A stretch of 64,000 nt of DNA from Marsupella aquatica (taxonomy: Eukaryota; Marchantiophyta). The notes below the pieces were generated by a model that had not been told where the DNA came from, did not search any database, and worked only from the letters and a program-made list of their open reading frames with translations. The DNA is taken from NCBI GenBank assembly GCA_973895155.1, contig OZ316896.1:6262001-6326000 (forward strand), given 5' to 3'. The position numbers and the translations under genes are program-made. Positions 47,944 through 59,329 of this stretch are shown here, one piece after another (positions within the stretch are counted from its first letter, which is position 1; each line of letters opens with the position of its first letter).

Positions 47944-49618
47944 TTTTTTTAATCTGGAACTTTTTTGGTCCTTTTCAAGTAAAACCCGCGAAAACCCACG
48001 GGAAGGCGGCCAAAGCAGCCAAAACAACAACCAAAAGGCCAAACAACCAGGGCCGAGGCCCCATGGTGCAGAGCCGGCAAGGAGCACAAAGCACATGAGT
48101 GCTCGTAGGAGTGACAAAACCAAGGCAAAACTGTCTAACATCTGAAGGCCTTGTAAGTCACCAGACCACAAACCGAACCATAGTGGAAGGCCACTACAGT
48201 CTAAAGAGTTGTTGTCAAGAAAGTGTACAGGCAGAATAGAAAAGCGCCAACTGAATGAACTAGTCTAGAAAGTCAGAGCCTACTTCTAAGCCTAATAGAA
48301 CCACTGCCTTCCCCTAGTAAGTGCCCAGTGAGAAAAACCGCTTCACCATGTCGCGAAGGCATCCTTCCTTCCTAGCCACCGCCTTCTCTCACTGAACAAA
48401 GCATCCTTGGTCTGGAGGAGCCTTGCGTGCTTGCGGCAGGGGCCATAAGTTTCACACAGCCCATGAATGTTGTCCGCCATTTCAGAGAGGACTAGATTAA
48501 AATTGAAGGAGCGTCTTATTGGGGGATTGAAAAATTGTTCATTTCTGGCATTCCACAAAGTCCACAGGACCTGATAGACCATGAAAGCCACGATTGTGTG
48601 CATAAAGCGGGATCCTTTGAAAGAGCCAAGCAGTAGCATAATATCTGCAGGAGGCCAGAGAATGATTCCAGGAAAAGACTGAGACACCAAACTCCAGCAT
48701 TTACGTGCAAATTGACATTTAAAGAAGAGGTGAGGGATGGATTCCAGTTCCGTAGAGCAAATTTGGCACATACCATTGCTCTTCCCAGTTCTAAGAGCCC
48801 GCGTGCCTGTGAAAAGTCCTTGTGCCAGTATCCTCCATACAAAGGTGCGGGATTTCAGAGGTAAATCCGAAGTCCATAGTGACAGCCATATATTATTCCA
48901 TTTCGGCTCCGTGAGAATAGTATGCCAGATCCCGTTTAGCCGTCTGTAGTCTGATCCTTTGGGTCGGAGCAACTGGTACATGCGTGCATTAGGTAGTGTA
49001 AAGCGCCTCAGTGCTTCGGGTTTGTCCGACCACCGCCATTGCCCTGCAAAAGCGTGCCCAGACCGCATTTGATCTGTGAAACAGGTGATTTTGCTTAGAA
49101 AGCCCAAGCTCAATTCTTTAGTCCTGTCATCCACGCCTCGCACTCTGGATAATTTGCTGGAATAAAAAGCAAAGTTGCTTGGAGAAGGCGCTTTCAGATC
49201 TGCTATATCCCGGATCCCGACCCTGCCACAAGTCCTGTTGATGGCACATATTGTGTCTTCCCCAAGATCTTGCAGGCCCTCCATGCATCGGATCACATCC
49301 TCCACCCGCCACCTTTTTGCCACTGCAGTGTCCCTAGGAGAAAAAATGAGATGTGTACGCAACGTCTCCCAGGAGTGCCAAAGACTTCCAGTGTAGCTCA
49401 TTCCACTGAAAGTCTGTGGGTAACATAGTAAGAGTCGATCCGTGAAGGAATAATTGTTCCGCCTGATTGTTTTGGCATTACGCCATTTGGCCAGACAAAG
49501 GTTTGCTGCAAACAACCGGGCCCATTCAGAAGATGGCTGATCTAGAGCCTGGTTAAACCATTGGCAGAGTAAGGCATCGGAGTGAGCCTTGAAGTCTTTC
49601 AGACCAATACCTCCATCA
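47944..49618 (-). mobile_element. 5'-truncated LINE (non-LTR retrotransposon) in the chromovirus
   Basis: 1675 bp inserted in the gypsy RNase H. The 15-bp target duplication ATCTCAGGTAACTTT is at 47929-47943 and 49619-49633. The low-coordinate end is a run of T on the + strand, that is a poly(A) tail on the minus strand. The 5' end is truncated, as usual for LINEs. Its orientation matches the host element. Confidence 0.93.
48343..49618 (-). pseudogene. LINE ORF2 C-terminal part with zf-RVT domain
   Basis: A frame of about 425 codons runs from the truncation point (GGIGLKDFKAHSDALLCQWF) to the stop at 48343. The first part is the post-reverse-transcriptase region typical of plant LINEs. Later comes the zf-RVT zinc-binding region: LPLKSRTFVWRILAQ, CQICSTELESIPHLFFKC, FARKCW. 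The catalytic reverse transcriptase and the endonuclease are absent. Upstream the frame runs through the target duplication into gypsy pol, so a continuous open frame joins the two by chance. Confidence 0.88.
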
Positions 49619-49633
49619 ATCTCAGGTAACTTT

Positions 49634-50453
49634 AGAACCGGCGGCGTTATCATTAACCGCTTAAGTTCTAGGAATGCTAACTCGCAATCCTGTGTCCACA
49701 CAAACACTTTGTTTTTCAACTTTAGCGCATTTAGGGGCCTCGCGATCCTCGCATAGTCTTTCATGTATCTCCGATAGAACCCTGTAAATCCTAAGAAGGC
49801 TCTAACTTGCCTTACATTGGACGGGCGCTCCCATTCTTTGATCTCCTTAAGCTTGTCCTAACTAGGCGTTAGCCCTTCCGGGGTAAAGGTATGGCCGAGG
49901 AACTGAATCTCGTTCATCGCAAACTCGCACTTGCTAGGTTTAGCAAAGAGACGAGCCTTACGAAGGTGAGAGAACACTTCTCTGAGCAATTGCTCATGCT
50001 CCTCCAACGTTTTTGAGTAGATTAGGATATCGTCAATAAAGACAACCACTCCTTGGTCCAACAAGTCATGAAAGATGGTATTCATCATCTTCATGAACGT
50101 TGCGGTTGCATTACACAACCCGAATGGCATAACCAAAAACTCATAGGATCCGAACCTTGTGCGCATCGCGGTCTTATACTCATCTCCCTTAGCCATGCAG
50201 ATCTGGTAATACCCAGACCGCAAGTCCACCTTTGAAAACTTCTTGGCCCCGGAGAGGCAATCGAAGAGGTCATCCGTATGAGGTAATGGGTACTTGTTCT
50301 TTACCGTCTGCTTATTGAGGGCCCGGTAATCTGCGCACAATCTCAAAGTACCATCCTTTTTGGACACAAACAGAGCGGGCGCCCCGTAAGGACTCTTACT
50401 AGGGCGAATGAACCCTGGTCGATCAACTCTTCCAAGGCGTTCTTCAACATCAT
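49634..50453 (-). pseudogene. Chromovirus pol, part 1: reverse transcriptase and start of RNase H
   Basis: Reverse transcriptase motifs in order: [71 protein letters not shown] with the catalytic FIDD box intact, and FLGH. A TGA at 50454-50456 and a one-base deletion near 50413 separate it from gag-protease. A TAG lies at 49858-49860 before DKLKEIKEWERP. The tether after FLGFTGFYRRYM is cut at 49633 by the LINE. Confidence 0.9.
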
Positions 50454-52678
50454 TCACTCGTTCAGGTTCAGACGATAAGGAGCTTTAGCCTGAGGAGCCG
50501 ATCCTGACTCCAACTCAACTTGGTGATCCACTTCTCTCCGCGGGGGTAAACCTTTAGGTAGCTTCTGCGAGAGCACGTCGTTGAATTCCTCTAAAATTTC
50601 AGGAATTGGACCGCAGTCGGGCCCGACCTTAGCTGACTTGACCTTTGGCTGCGACGCAGCCTCCTTAGTTGGGTGGAGATGAAAGAAGAAACATTCATGT
50701 CCATCCTTGAAGTCTTTCCACCATTGCTTCGTCGATACACACAGAGACATCCACGACACTTTACTTACTTTAAGAAATCTTTCTTTATTTTTGGTAATTT
50801 CGTGTACAACGATGGGCTCACCGCCCTTATTGGGAAAATGGAGCACCTCACCCCCCGGTTTCAAGGTAACATTGTGCTTTCTGAGATAACCTACTGAAAA
50901 AATGAAGTCTACGGCTAGACCGTCTAGAACGTAGAACATCTCCTGACTAACAAAATTTTGTTGTTCGCCTATGACCTCTACCCGAAGTCTATGCACTACT
51001 CTCGACACTATCCCCTTCGTGTCGTTGGCAAACTTGCACACTAACGGTTGTAACAACTCTTGCACGTCCACCCCAAGATGAGCTGCCGCCTGCCCACTTA
51101 TGAAGCAGGCGGTCGCGCCTGTATTCACCAAGGCAACACCCAAATTACCGTTAGAAGTGACATTCACAAAAATCAGTTTTTCAGGATCCATTGTCTTAAC
51201 TTTAGGTATCTTCTCTCGCAACAACACCCTCTCTCCGTCAGGGACATCCCCTATAGGGACCTTGTCAGCTACTAAGGGTTCGGTTAGAGCGATACTTACC
51301 TTAATGCTCTTCTGCCCTCCACCATCTCCGCTCGGCTTGCCACCTTTCGTGGAACAATCCTTACTTTGATGGCCCATGGCACCACATGTGAAGCACGAAC
51401 CTTCTGCCCGCCTTTGCTCCATGGTTGCCTGTTTCTTTGCTTTCTGTGCCGATGAGGCTCCTTTCTGGAAGTTGCCGGCCTTCCGGTTTCGCTTAGCTCC
51501 TCCATTCTGGGGCTGGGGGTCCGAACCACCGGCCCCCGCCCCCTCAGGTTGCTTTCGCTTATTCTTGGGACCTTTTGCTTTCCCAGCTTCCCCTTTGGAT
51601 CCCTTGCCACCCACCTTCGCCAAGTCCGGTCGATTATTCACCAACGTAGTGGCCTTGTTGAAGGCGTCGGAAAGCGTTTTGAACTCATGACGCTTTTCCT
51701 GCAACTTTTCCCTGAGCAACGGCAGGAGCTTCACAATAAAGTTGTGAAGCTGCGTATGTAGGGTCTCTTGTCCCGCCGGGGTACATGCCAACTGATTCTG
51801 GTAATAAGTGATGAACTTTTGGATATCACCCCTGAAACTCATCTCCGTTACGCATTTCTGAGCATGTCGCTCCGGGTATTTAGTGGTGACATGAGCATGG
51901 AGACCCTCAACCAGGTTTTCCCAAGTTAACGGTAAGGAGGAGTCCTCTCGTGACTTCTTCCATGACTTGTACCAAGTCAAGGCATAGTCCTTCAAGTAAG
52001 GAGCGGCCGCGGTAGCCCAAGTGGAACGCTCAACGCACGCTTGGAGATGAATCTCCATTGTGGAGAGCCAACTTAGGAACTTTTGTCCACTTTGCTCGTA
52101 GGCTCCATCGTAAGTTGGAGGAGTCGGTAGCTGGTTCACTTGGAACATACTCCGTCCAACTACCATTCCCCCCTCGGGATGCGACGCACTCTGACTACCC
52201 GGACTAAGTAAGTACTTAATCTGGGCCCCCTTGTTGTGTACCAACTGCTCATAGATGAGTCGTTGGTCTTGAGTCAACGGACCCAGACCGTCGTCCACGG
52301 CTGGGCCCTTGCGGGTTGTATGAGGACGGTCCTCCAACCGTCTTTCCTTTGCGGGCTGCCTGTCCTTAGGTTCTCTTGTGGATTTTGGTGACACCCCCCG
52401 CGTCTTGCGAGCACCATGACCTCCCGGGACTGAGGTATCACCCGCATCATCCTGGTTCTGCTTGGTCAAATTATCCACGATGACGTCCGGCTCGGCATCA
52501 TCCTCTGGTTCCGCATTCAACCCTCTCAAGGCTGGGATCAGTTCCTCTTCCAGGTCCTGACCCTCTTCCTCTGTCTCGGATTCTGTGTTGTCGTCGCTTG
52601 CGGTTGCGTCGGAGTCATCGTCATCTGACCCATCCTCTGAAGGATCAGCCGCTGTGACGCCGATGACATGGTCCTTAT
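50454..52678 (-). pseudogene. Chromovirus gag-protease
   Basis: An open frame runs from a TAG at 52679-52681 to a TGA at 50454-50456. It has no ATG near its start, so the beginning is lost or lies in another frame (an out-of-frame ATG is at about 52666). It holds an acidic N-terminus, the gag capsid region (LSWLSTMEIHLQACV, ALTWYKSWK), a K/G-rich linker, the knuckle CFTCGAMGHQSKDC near 51390, and a retropepsin-like protease whose catalytic motif reads NTGATACFI where DTGA is expected (Asp to Asn). Confidence 0.88.
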
Positions 52679-52681
52679 TCT

Positions 52682-54180
52682 ATAATCTAAGTAACTAGGT
52701 TGCTGTATGCAAGGAGTAGTTATTGATACCGCATAACAATTAGCAAGATGGCAAGAATAAGCGCAATCATGGCGTTAAGAGTAGGGAAATAAAAGCTATG
52801 TCGCGGGTGGTTGGCGACCATATCTCTTTCAATATGTCACCAAATCCGGATTTGTAAAGAGCATTGGGAAGATCTGGTCAAGGCGAGTAAAATCGATATA
52901 AAACACTCGAGAAACGGAGGTGTATTAAGGAAGATACGGCCTGATTAGTGTGATAGGTTAGCTTGTGGCCGGAATTAGCGGGTTTAGCTTCAGTTTCGGG
53001 TTAACCCAAGCTCGGCCACGGCTTAGCTCAGGTAAGCACGGCTTCAGCTTATCTCAGGTAAGCACGGCTTCAACTTAGCTCAAGTAAGCACAGCTTCAGC
53101 TTAGGCTCAACCCAGGTTCGGATTAGATTGATCCCGGGTTAGACTTAACTCGGGTTAGCCTAAACTCGGGCTCAGGTTAGCATAGGTAAGCTCGGGTTCG
53201 GGCTCAACTTAGGCTAGGTTAGCGGATAGCGGGTAGCGGCCTAACTCGAGACCACGGGTTAGCTCTACTCGGGTTAGATAGGATAGCCGAACTCGGGTTA
53301 GCTATGTAACTCGGGTTAGCGCAGCAGTGAGTACCCCCTCTCGGTTGCGGGGGCATAACTCTCTGTGTATTTAACCAAATTGGCTATAATTGACCTCGTT
53401 GGAAAGAGGAGCTCAAGCCGCTTCCAACGCTGCTATCCACGCAGCAAATGGTTGAATTAAGAAATCGGGAGAGGAGGTGCAAGCTCGCGAAAACCATGGA
53501 GGAGGGCCAAATCCGAAGTACATAGCCAATTCGAGACAGAAATAAAGTTGCGAGTTAGGGTTCAGTAGTTAGAGATAGTGGCGGCTCTATTAGGGCTGGG
53601 ATGGGGCTCCAGCAGCATAGTATCCACCCATTTGGGCTCAGTATGAGAGTATATAGAGCAGCCTCCCGGTAGAGGCAAGGGGGGGGGGGACTTCAGTTGT
53701 GTGATCTCACTTAGACTGAGCAGCAGGGAGGAGCTCTGTGCAAGCAAGGCTGGACTTGGACGCTGCGTGTTGGGGAGAGCTTGGTTGTGCTATTACTTAG
53801 GGAGTAATCAGCCAAGCTTCACAGCTGCAACGGGTTGCTAGGTTTGCGAGCTGGATTGTGGCTCTTTCTAGTGGGCAGCACAACTGGGTTCTTTTCCCCC
53901 GATACAGAGCCTTGGTGATAGGTGATGTATTGGTGATTGTAAACTGTGGAGAGGATTTCAATGTGATTTGTGGTGAGCACATTAGGGAGGCTGAGACACT
54001 GATTGAGGGGCAGCAGGAGGAGCATTTATAGTTCAGTCTGGCAAGGCTACGGGATCCATGGGGAGTCCCGGCCTTTGTCTGGTAGAGAGCACTAAGGGAT
54101 TTATGGCCAGAGCTGAGCTTGCACGGCAAGCGTGAGGCCGGGCCTCATTGCAGTCTGGGATAGAGAGGAGCAATCTCATC
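52682..54180. other. Region where the chromovirus 5' LTR is expected; no match seen
   Basis: About 1.5 kb, the right size for the 5' LTR and primer site, but I could not align it with the 3' LTR at 44157-45605. It contains repeated GGCTTCAGCTTA/GGTAAGCAC units (53020-53110) and many CTCGGGTTAG words (53125-53320). No gene recognised. Confidence 0.45.
53020..53330. repeat. GGTAAGCACGGCTTCAGCTTA and CTCGGGTTAGC word repeats
   Basis: Three imperfect units of about 30 bp (CTCAGGTAAGCACGGCTTCA) grade into a run of variants of CTCGGGTTAGC and CTCGGGTTAGG. Confidence 0.75.
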
Positions 54181-54188
54181 AGTTATTA

Positions 54189-54206
54189 GTGACTGATATC
54201 AGTCAC
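54189..54206. repeat. Perfect 18-bp palindrome at the edge of the array region
   Basis: GTGACTGATATCAGTCAC reads the same on both strands. It lies just before the first 21-bp palindrome of array A. A related word (TCAGTGACTGATAA) lies near 10972, just past the isolated diverged palindromes. Confidence 0.8.
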
Positions 54207-54217
54207 CGACATTTTTT

Positions 54218-54975
54218 TGGACAATCTCGGAGACCTCTCCGAGATTGACCCCTTTTTTTTAATCAATCTTGGAGGCATCTCCGAGATTGACGTCCTATTT
54301 TGTGTCAATCTCGGAGGCCTCTCCGAGATTGGTCACCAAAGTCTCCAACAATTGTTACAATCTCGGAGAGCCTCTCCGAGATGGGATCAACACTGGGTTT
54401 GAATCTTGGAGAGCCTCTCCGAGATTGCCAAAAACACTGGGTTTAAATCTCGGAGAGCGTCTCCGAGATGGGATCAACATCACTTGGAATCTCAGAGAGC
54501 GTCTCCGAGATGGGATCAACATCACTTGGAATGTCGGAGAGCCTCTCCGAGAACATCACTTGGAATGTCGGAGAGCCTCTCCGAGAACATCACTTGGAAT
54601 GTTGAAGAGCCTCTTCGAGATGGGATCAACATCACTTGGAATCTCGGAGAGCCTCTCCGAGATGGGATCAACGTCACTTGGAATCTCGGAGAGCCTCTCC
54701 GAGATGGGATCAACGTCACTTGGAATCTCGGAGAGCCTCTCCGAGATGGGATCAACATCACTTGGAATCTCGGAGAGCCTCTCCGAGATGGGATCAACTT
54801 CACTTGAAATCTCGGAGAGCCTCTCCGAGATGGAATCAACGTCACTTGGAATCTCGGAGAGCCTCTCCGAGATGGGATCAACACTGGGTTGGAATCTCGG
54901 AGAGCCTCTCCGAGATGGGATCAACCTCACTTGGAATCTCGGAGAGCCTCTCCGAGATGGGATCAACATCATTTG
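54218..54975. repeat. Palindrome array A (3' flank of the transposase gene)
   Basis: About 18 copies of the palindrome with arms TCTCGGAGAG and CTCTCCGAGA and central C. In the regular part (54600-54970) the period is 42 bp, with spacer ATGGGATCAAC(G/A)TCACTTGGA. The first copies are more diverged with different spacers (CCCTTTTTTT, GTCCTATTTTGTGTCA), and two units are shortened. Because 42 is divisible by 3, long open frames of 14-residue repeats appear on both strands; I do not regard these as genes. Confidence 0.95.
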
Positions 54976-55057
54976 AAATCTTGAACATTTATTATTATGA
55001 AAGGATACAAAAGTGTATCGTTCTACCCACTAAACCCGAAACATCTTTGACATGCAT

Positions 55058-58000
55058 TCACCCTGAGCCTGCTACATTTGACACCAATTTACGAACCTCG
55101 CTAAGTGTCAAGATTGGCTGGTGGATCTCTTGGTCGCTCTCTAGATCTCGTCCACAAATATTTTTATAGCACCAATACAAGTGTTTGCAAGGAAAGAAGT
55201 ATCTTCCAGTATCTCTCATGATGAAATCTTGACAAGAGCAAGTTGGGAACACACATATCTGTACACAATGGGCTGAATTACGGTCACGATGAGTGTTGGA
55301 AAGTACCACTCGTAAGCCAGTTGCATTCCCTTTTTCAATTCGAGTCATGGAAGTGAACCTCATCAACTCGGATTTGGCACTCTCAATACGTTTCTTTGCA
55401 TCTGCCGTCACAACCAATCTCCTTCGCCGTAAGCGACCATTGCGCCGGCTCAGCCTGACATCAGGCTTCAATGGATCCAACTGCTCAGGGTAACTATTCA
55501 AGTCCACAATTACATCGCCAGGACTCACCATTGAATCACCAGGAATGATGGTCTGTACCACATTCAATTCATTCACATGGAGAAAATCAACTTTATCTTG
55601 TGTTAGATAGGTTCCTCGAGCAACTAGGACCTTCTCCGGTAGTGGGGGCAGCCGCCCAGTAACATATGCCATGGAGGATTTCTGGCAACACTTGTTGTTT
55701 GGGCAAAACCAAAACTTTTGTGGAATGTTTGGATCCTTGTAACTGCTCCCAGCCAATAAGCACAATCCTACCACACCCAACGTTGCATGACAAAACCCCA
55801 CCTCCTTGATGTATAGACCGCATGCTGGACATTCTGTGCCTTTGAAGGCACCTCTACAAGCGGGACCACTTCCATGGCGACTGATGCGAGACAAAAACAA
55901 CATTCCTGGCATCACATTGCTCTCCTGAACTTGTCTTTGTTGGCCTCTATTATGCAAAGGTTCAGCAAACCGCATTGGTGGATAAACAGGGGGTGACCTT
56001 GGTATTGACCTTGTTGGGGTTGGAGGAGGTGGAACACGTGTTGCCCTTGTTGGGGGCGGAGGAGGCACTCGAGTTGACCTCCTTGGGGTTGATGGTGGAG
56101 GGACACGTGCTGACCTTGTCGCACGCTGTACTGGGCTCTCCAAAATCACCACATCTGATCCACCAGAGCCTGTAGGAGAGTCTGACGAGGTTGACAAGTC
56201 GACCACGTCAAGAATGGTACTTTTCAAGTTTGCATCTTGGCTTGAAATCCCCTTGAACTTCCGCTTTTTAGGTCGCGTTACTAGAATGACATCATCGCGA
56301 TGGGAGTCTTCTACTGCAATAGCATCAGCTGGAACCTTGCCTCGCGCCGACATTCGTTGAGTTTCATAGTCACCAGGAATTGGGTCCCCCGAAGCATATT
56401 CAACCATCTCCGGTTGAGTCATCACCGTATTTAACTTTGGGAAGAAACTCTTAACATTCCCAACCATCCTGGCATCTCGGAGACGAAGTTCAAAGAGGCT
56501 TGGGCCGCGGCCCTTCCTCCCGTGGGTCGTGTAGTTCACAAAGACACCAATTTGATTTGATGCACGGGTTGCATCCGTTATACAAGATTGCACTATCCCA
56601 ATCTTTGTTGTGGAAGACCATCGGCCCATCACGGCATGCACGGATTCTGCCCCGCTATGGTTCAGCATCAATGTAGACTTAGTTCTGTCCATGTCCTACA
56701 CAAAAATCAAAGAAAAGAGTATTACCAAAAAATGTACATGGGTCATCTTGTACATCTGCAACATGTCCAACGGGGTCTATCCTGGAGAGGCTCTCCAAGA
56801 TGACCAGTGTTTCATCTCGGAGAGCCTCTCTAAGATGAACCGTGTTACAAAATAAAAGTTGGCTCTCTAACATGTCTTCCGAGTCGCCCATTTATTTCAT
56901 CTGGGAGAGGCTCTCCGAGATGACCCACCTCTTCCATCTCGGAGAGCCTCTCCCAGATGACCCACCTCTTTCATCTTGGAGAGCCTCTCCGAGATAACCC
57001 ATATGTTCCATCTCGGAGAGCCTCTCCAAGATGACCCATATGTTCCATCTTGGAGAGCCTCTTCGAGATGACCCATATGTTTCATCTCGGAGAGCCTCTC
57101 CGAGATGACCCACGTCTTCCATCTCAGAGATTACCCATATGTTCCATCTCGAAGAGGCTCTCCGAGATAGAATATTACTAAGAATTCATAGACTTACCAG
57201 CCGAATAAAGTTTCCCCACTGGGAGAACCGCACAATCCACCACGAAAGCCATGTCTCCAGTGACTTGGTTTTTCCTTTGATTGCATTCCCATTTTTCCAC
57301 CAATCCTTCATCTTCTCAAAAGTCCGAAATGCAAGAATCACATTGGCAGCGTCCCTCAATGAATCCAGAAGCTCCTTATGCTCAACTGCTTTGCCTGGAA
57401 GAATGCATTTCTTTGTCATCTTCTCCACTGATTGCGCCCAATGAAATGCATCAGATCGCTCCTTTTGAGAATTAACTCTTCCATCCCAGAATGTGTTTTG
57501 AACTGCATTCCACCCAACTGCAGCATTATCGGCAATGAACCCACAAAACGTAACATTGTCAAGCCCATTTGCCTTACACACTCGCTTCATGACCTTCCAT
57601 GCAGTTTGTAGTGCAGCAGTATCTTCCGAAACTAGCTCGCATATAAAAATTGTGCAGAGACCTCTGTATAGGTGGTCGTATACATGAGCTGACATTGTGC
57701 ACCATTGCTTCTCAGTCATCCGATGCATGACATCAAACATCACCCATGAGTCTTGTAGATCTCCACCAGGCTGCATCCTTTGAATGAGATCGATTCCAGA
57801 CCCTGGACCCTTTACAGTCATCTTGAAAATGTGTGGGCGCTCATTTGTATCTAGCTTCTGGTTTGGAAATAGAGTGCTCTGGACAAATGAAAACACTGTT
57901 TCTTTTTGAAGATCAAGGATGACTTGGAGGTCGGATGAGGCATGGGTATACTTGCGTATGCTCTGTATCATAGATCTTACAACTGATCGATCTGATAGGA

Positions 58001-59108
58001 TCGCTAATGTTTCATTCAGATCCCGTGCTTCCTCAAATGTGACAATCCCAGCAACCTTGTCATCAAAAATATCCCTTAGAGCTTTAATTGTGTCACTCTT
58101 GATCACAGACGGCATTGCATGAGGATTCTTCTTCAATTTCTCCTCCATCAACTTATGTAAGAAAGCTTTTCGATCTTTCTTGAGAACAAATTTGGCCGGA
58201 TGTGAGTGACTCCCAACATGCATAGCAACACGTGTCATGTGCTTGTAAATATAATGGTCATGAGAGGTCAGAGTTATGTAGAACATTTCGGCTGGACACT
58301 TGGCTATACACTTAGGAGGCCGATCACAAAAGGCGCAAATCACACTCTCGGCTGGAACTAGTCGCCCAACAAGAAATGGAACCTCATTTCTCCCACCCCT
58401 ATCTCGCTGCCATTCTGTGCAATTGCGCTCATTCTTACTTGTAAAAGCCGGACAATCTGAATGTGGACATTGCAAAGAGCCCAGGTATCTCACATTCCCA
58501 ATCTTATACTTGAAGCCTCCCTTGTTCAGGTTGGGTCCAATTTGGGCCCCTGTCTCGATGAGCTTGCTCCACAAGTAGCAGTCATTTCTCCGCTCCATAC
58601 CCAAGAAGAAGGCACCCTTTGTGTACATTCCTGTGAATGGGGGGAGCTCAAAAATGCAATCCCCATCATACCATTCCGGCAGAGTCATGACTCGTTGTGG
58701 ATAATGCACTCTAAGAATGGAATGGGCAGCCTTTACACATCGCGAAGTGCCTTTCCCTTTCAGCATTGCAGCAACAACACTTTCAAGAAATTCGGCTTGC
58801 TCTACCTCTGCCGGCCACTCTGAAATCTCTCCAGTTTGAGATTGCAAACCAACTTCAGTAAGAGGAACAGAGTACACCCTCTGCTGAAGGACGTATGAAA
58901 CTTCACTTTTCAGATGCCATATCCTTTCCTCTCCACTCTCCTCTGAGTCTGCCTCAATCAATGGTAAGACATCGTCGGCCTCAAAGAGTGCCCACTCCCC
59001 AATCTCAACATCGAACCGACGAGCTAATTCGTTGTCTGGTGTATGCCGAACAACACCATCAGTCGCTAGCACAACAACGTCTCCATTGTCTGGAAACGTG
59101 ATCCTCAC
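55058..59108 (-). CDS. MULE-like transposase with GCM-like and SWIM zinc motifs
   Basis: Two exons: 59108-57198 (donor CTG|GTAAGT) and 56695-55058 (acceptor TGTAG|GACATG), joined in phase 0, about 1180 residues. Exon 1 has a C/H-rich segment (residues 195-305: LQCPHSDCPAF, CAFCDRPPKCIAKC, HVGSHSHP) like GCM/WRKY-type DNA-binding fingers. A DDE-like region follows, with Asp459 in WVMFDVMH, Asp527 in GFIADNAAVGWNAV, then DAFHWAQSVEKMTKKC, close to the MULE C-x-x-H block. Exon 2 has a proline-rich linker (VPPPPPTRATRVPPPP), CPACG and CPNNKCC pairs, and a C-terminal SWIM finger (CSCQDF...PCKHLYWCY), as in MULE transposases. No stop breaks either exon. No ATG starts exon 1: the frame opens after a TGA upstream and reaches GTG 59108, so a first exon is missing or the 5' end is lost. 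The 502-bp intron holds array B. It could be an active transposase or a domesticated gene. Confidence 0.7.
56760..57175. repeat. Palindrome array B (inside the transposase intron)
   Basis: About ten copies of the 21-bp palindrome, wholly inside the intron 56696-57197. Spacers are of the GACCCATATGTTCC or GACCCACCTCTTCC type and the period is about 37-38 bp. Central C and central G forms are mixed, so units lie in both orientations. Confidence 0.93.
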
Positions 59109-59325
59109 ACGAATATTGTTGAATATGTCAAGATTGTTTTGTCAGAGTACCTTATCGCCCAGACTGAGCGTAAAAATTGTTACAATATTCTTCCCTCGTT
59201 GAATATGTAAGAATCCTTCTTGACAACGTACCCTTGTGAGCGTGAAAACTGTTATTGACAGTGACTAAGTTTATTGGACCAACATCCAAGAACCTTTGAC
59301 AGCAAGTTTAGGGTGTTCATTAGGC
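59109..59325. other. 5' flank of transposase gene with a diverged duplication
   Basis: GTTGAATATGT at 59118 and 59199 begins two imperfect copies of about 80 bp (each with TTGT/TTGACA, GTACC, GAGCGT and AAAA(A/C)TGTTA). It may hold the promoter or a missing first exon; neither could be fixed. Confidence 0.45.
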
Positions 59326-59329
59326 TCTC

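Noticed and set aside
48343-49764. Single gene joining gypsy RNase H and a zinc-finger domain
   Set aside because: The 15-bp target duplication and poly(A) tail show this is a LINE inserted in frame, not a natural fusion.
54269-55169. Long open frames of 14-residue repeats on both strands in array A
   Set aside because: They follow directly from a 42-bp period divisible by 3 with no stop in the unit. They appear in several frames on both strands and have no start or splice context.
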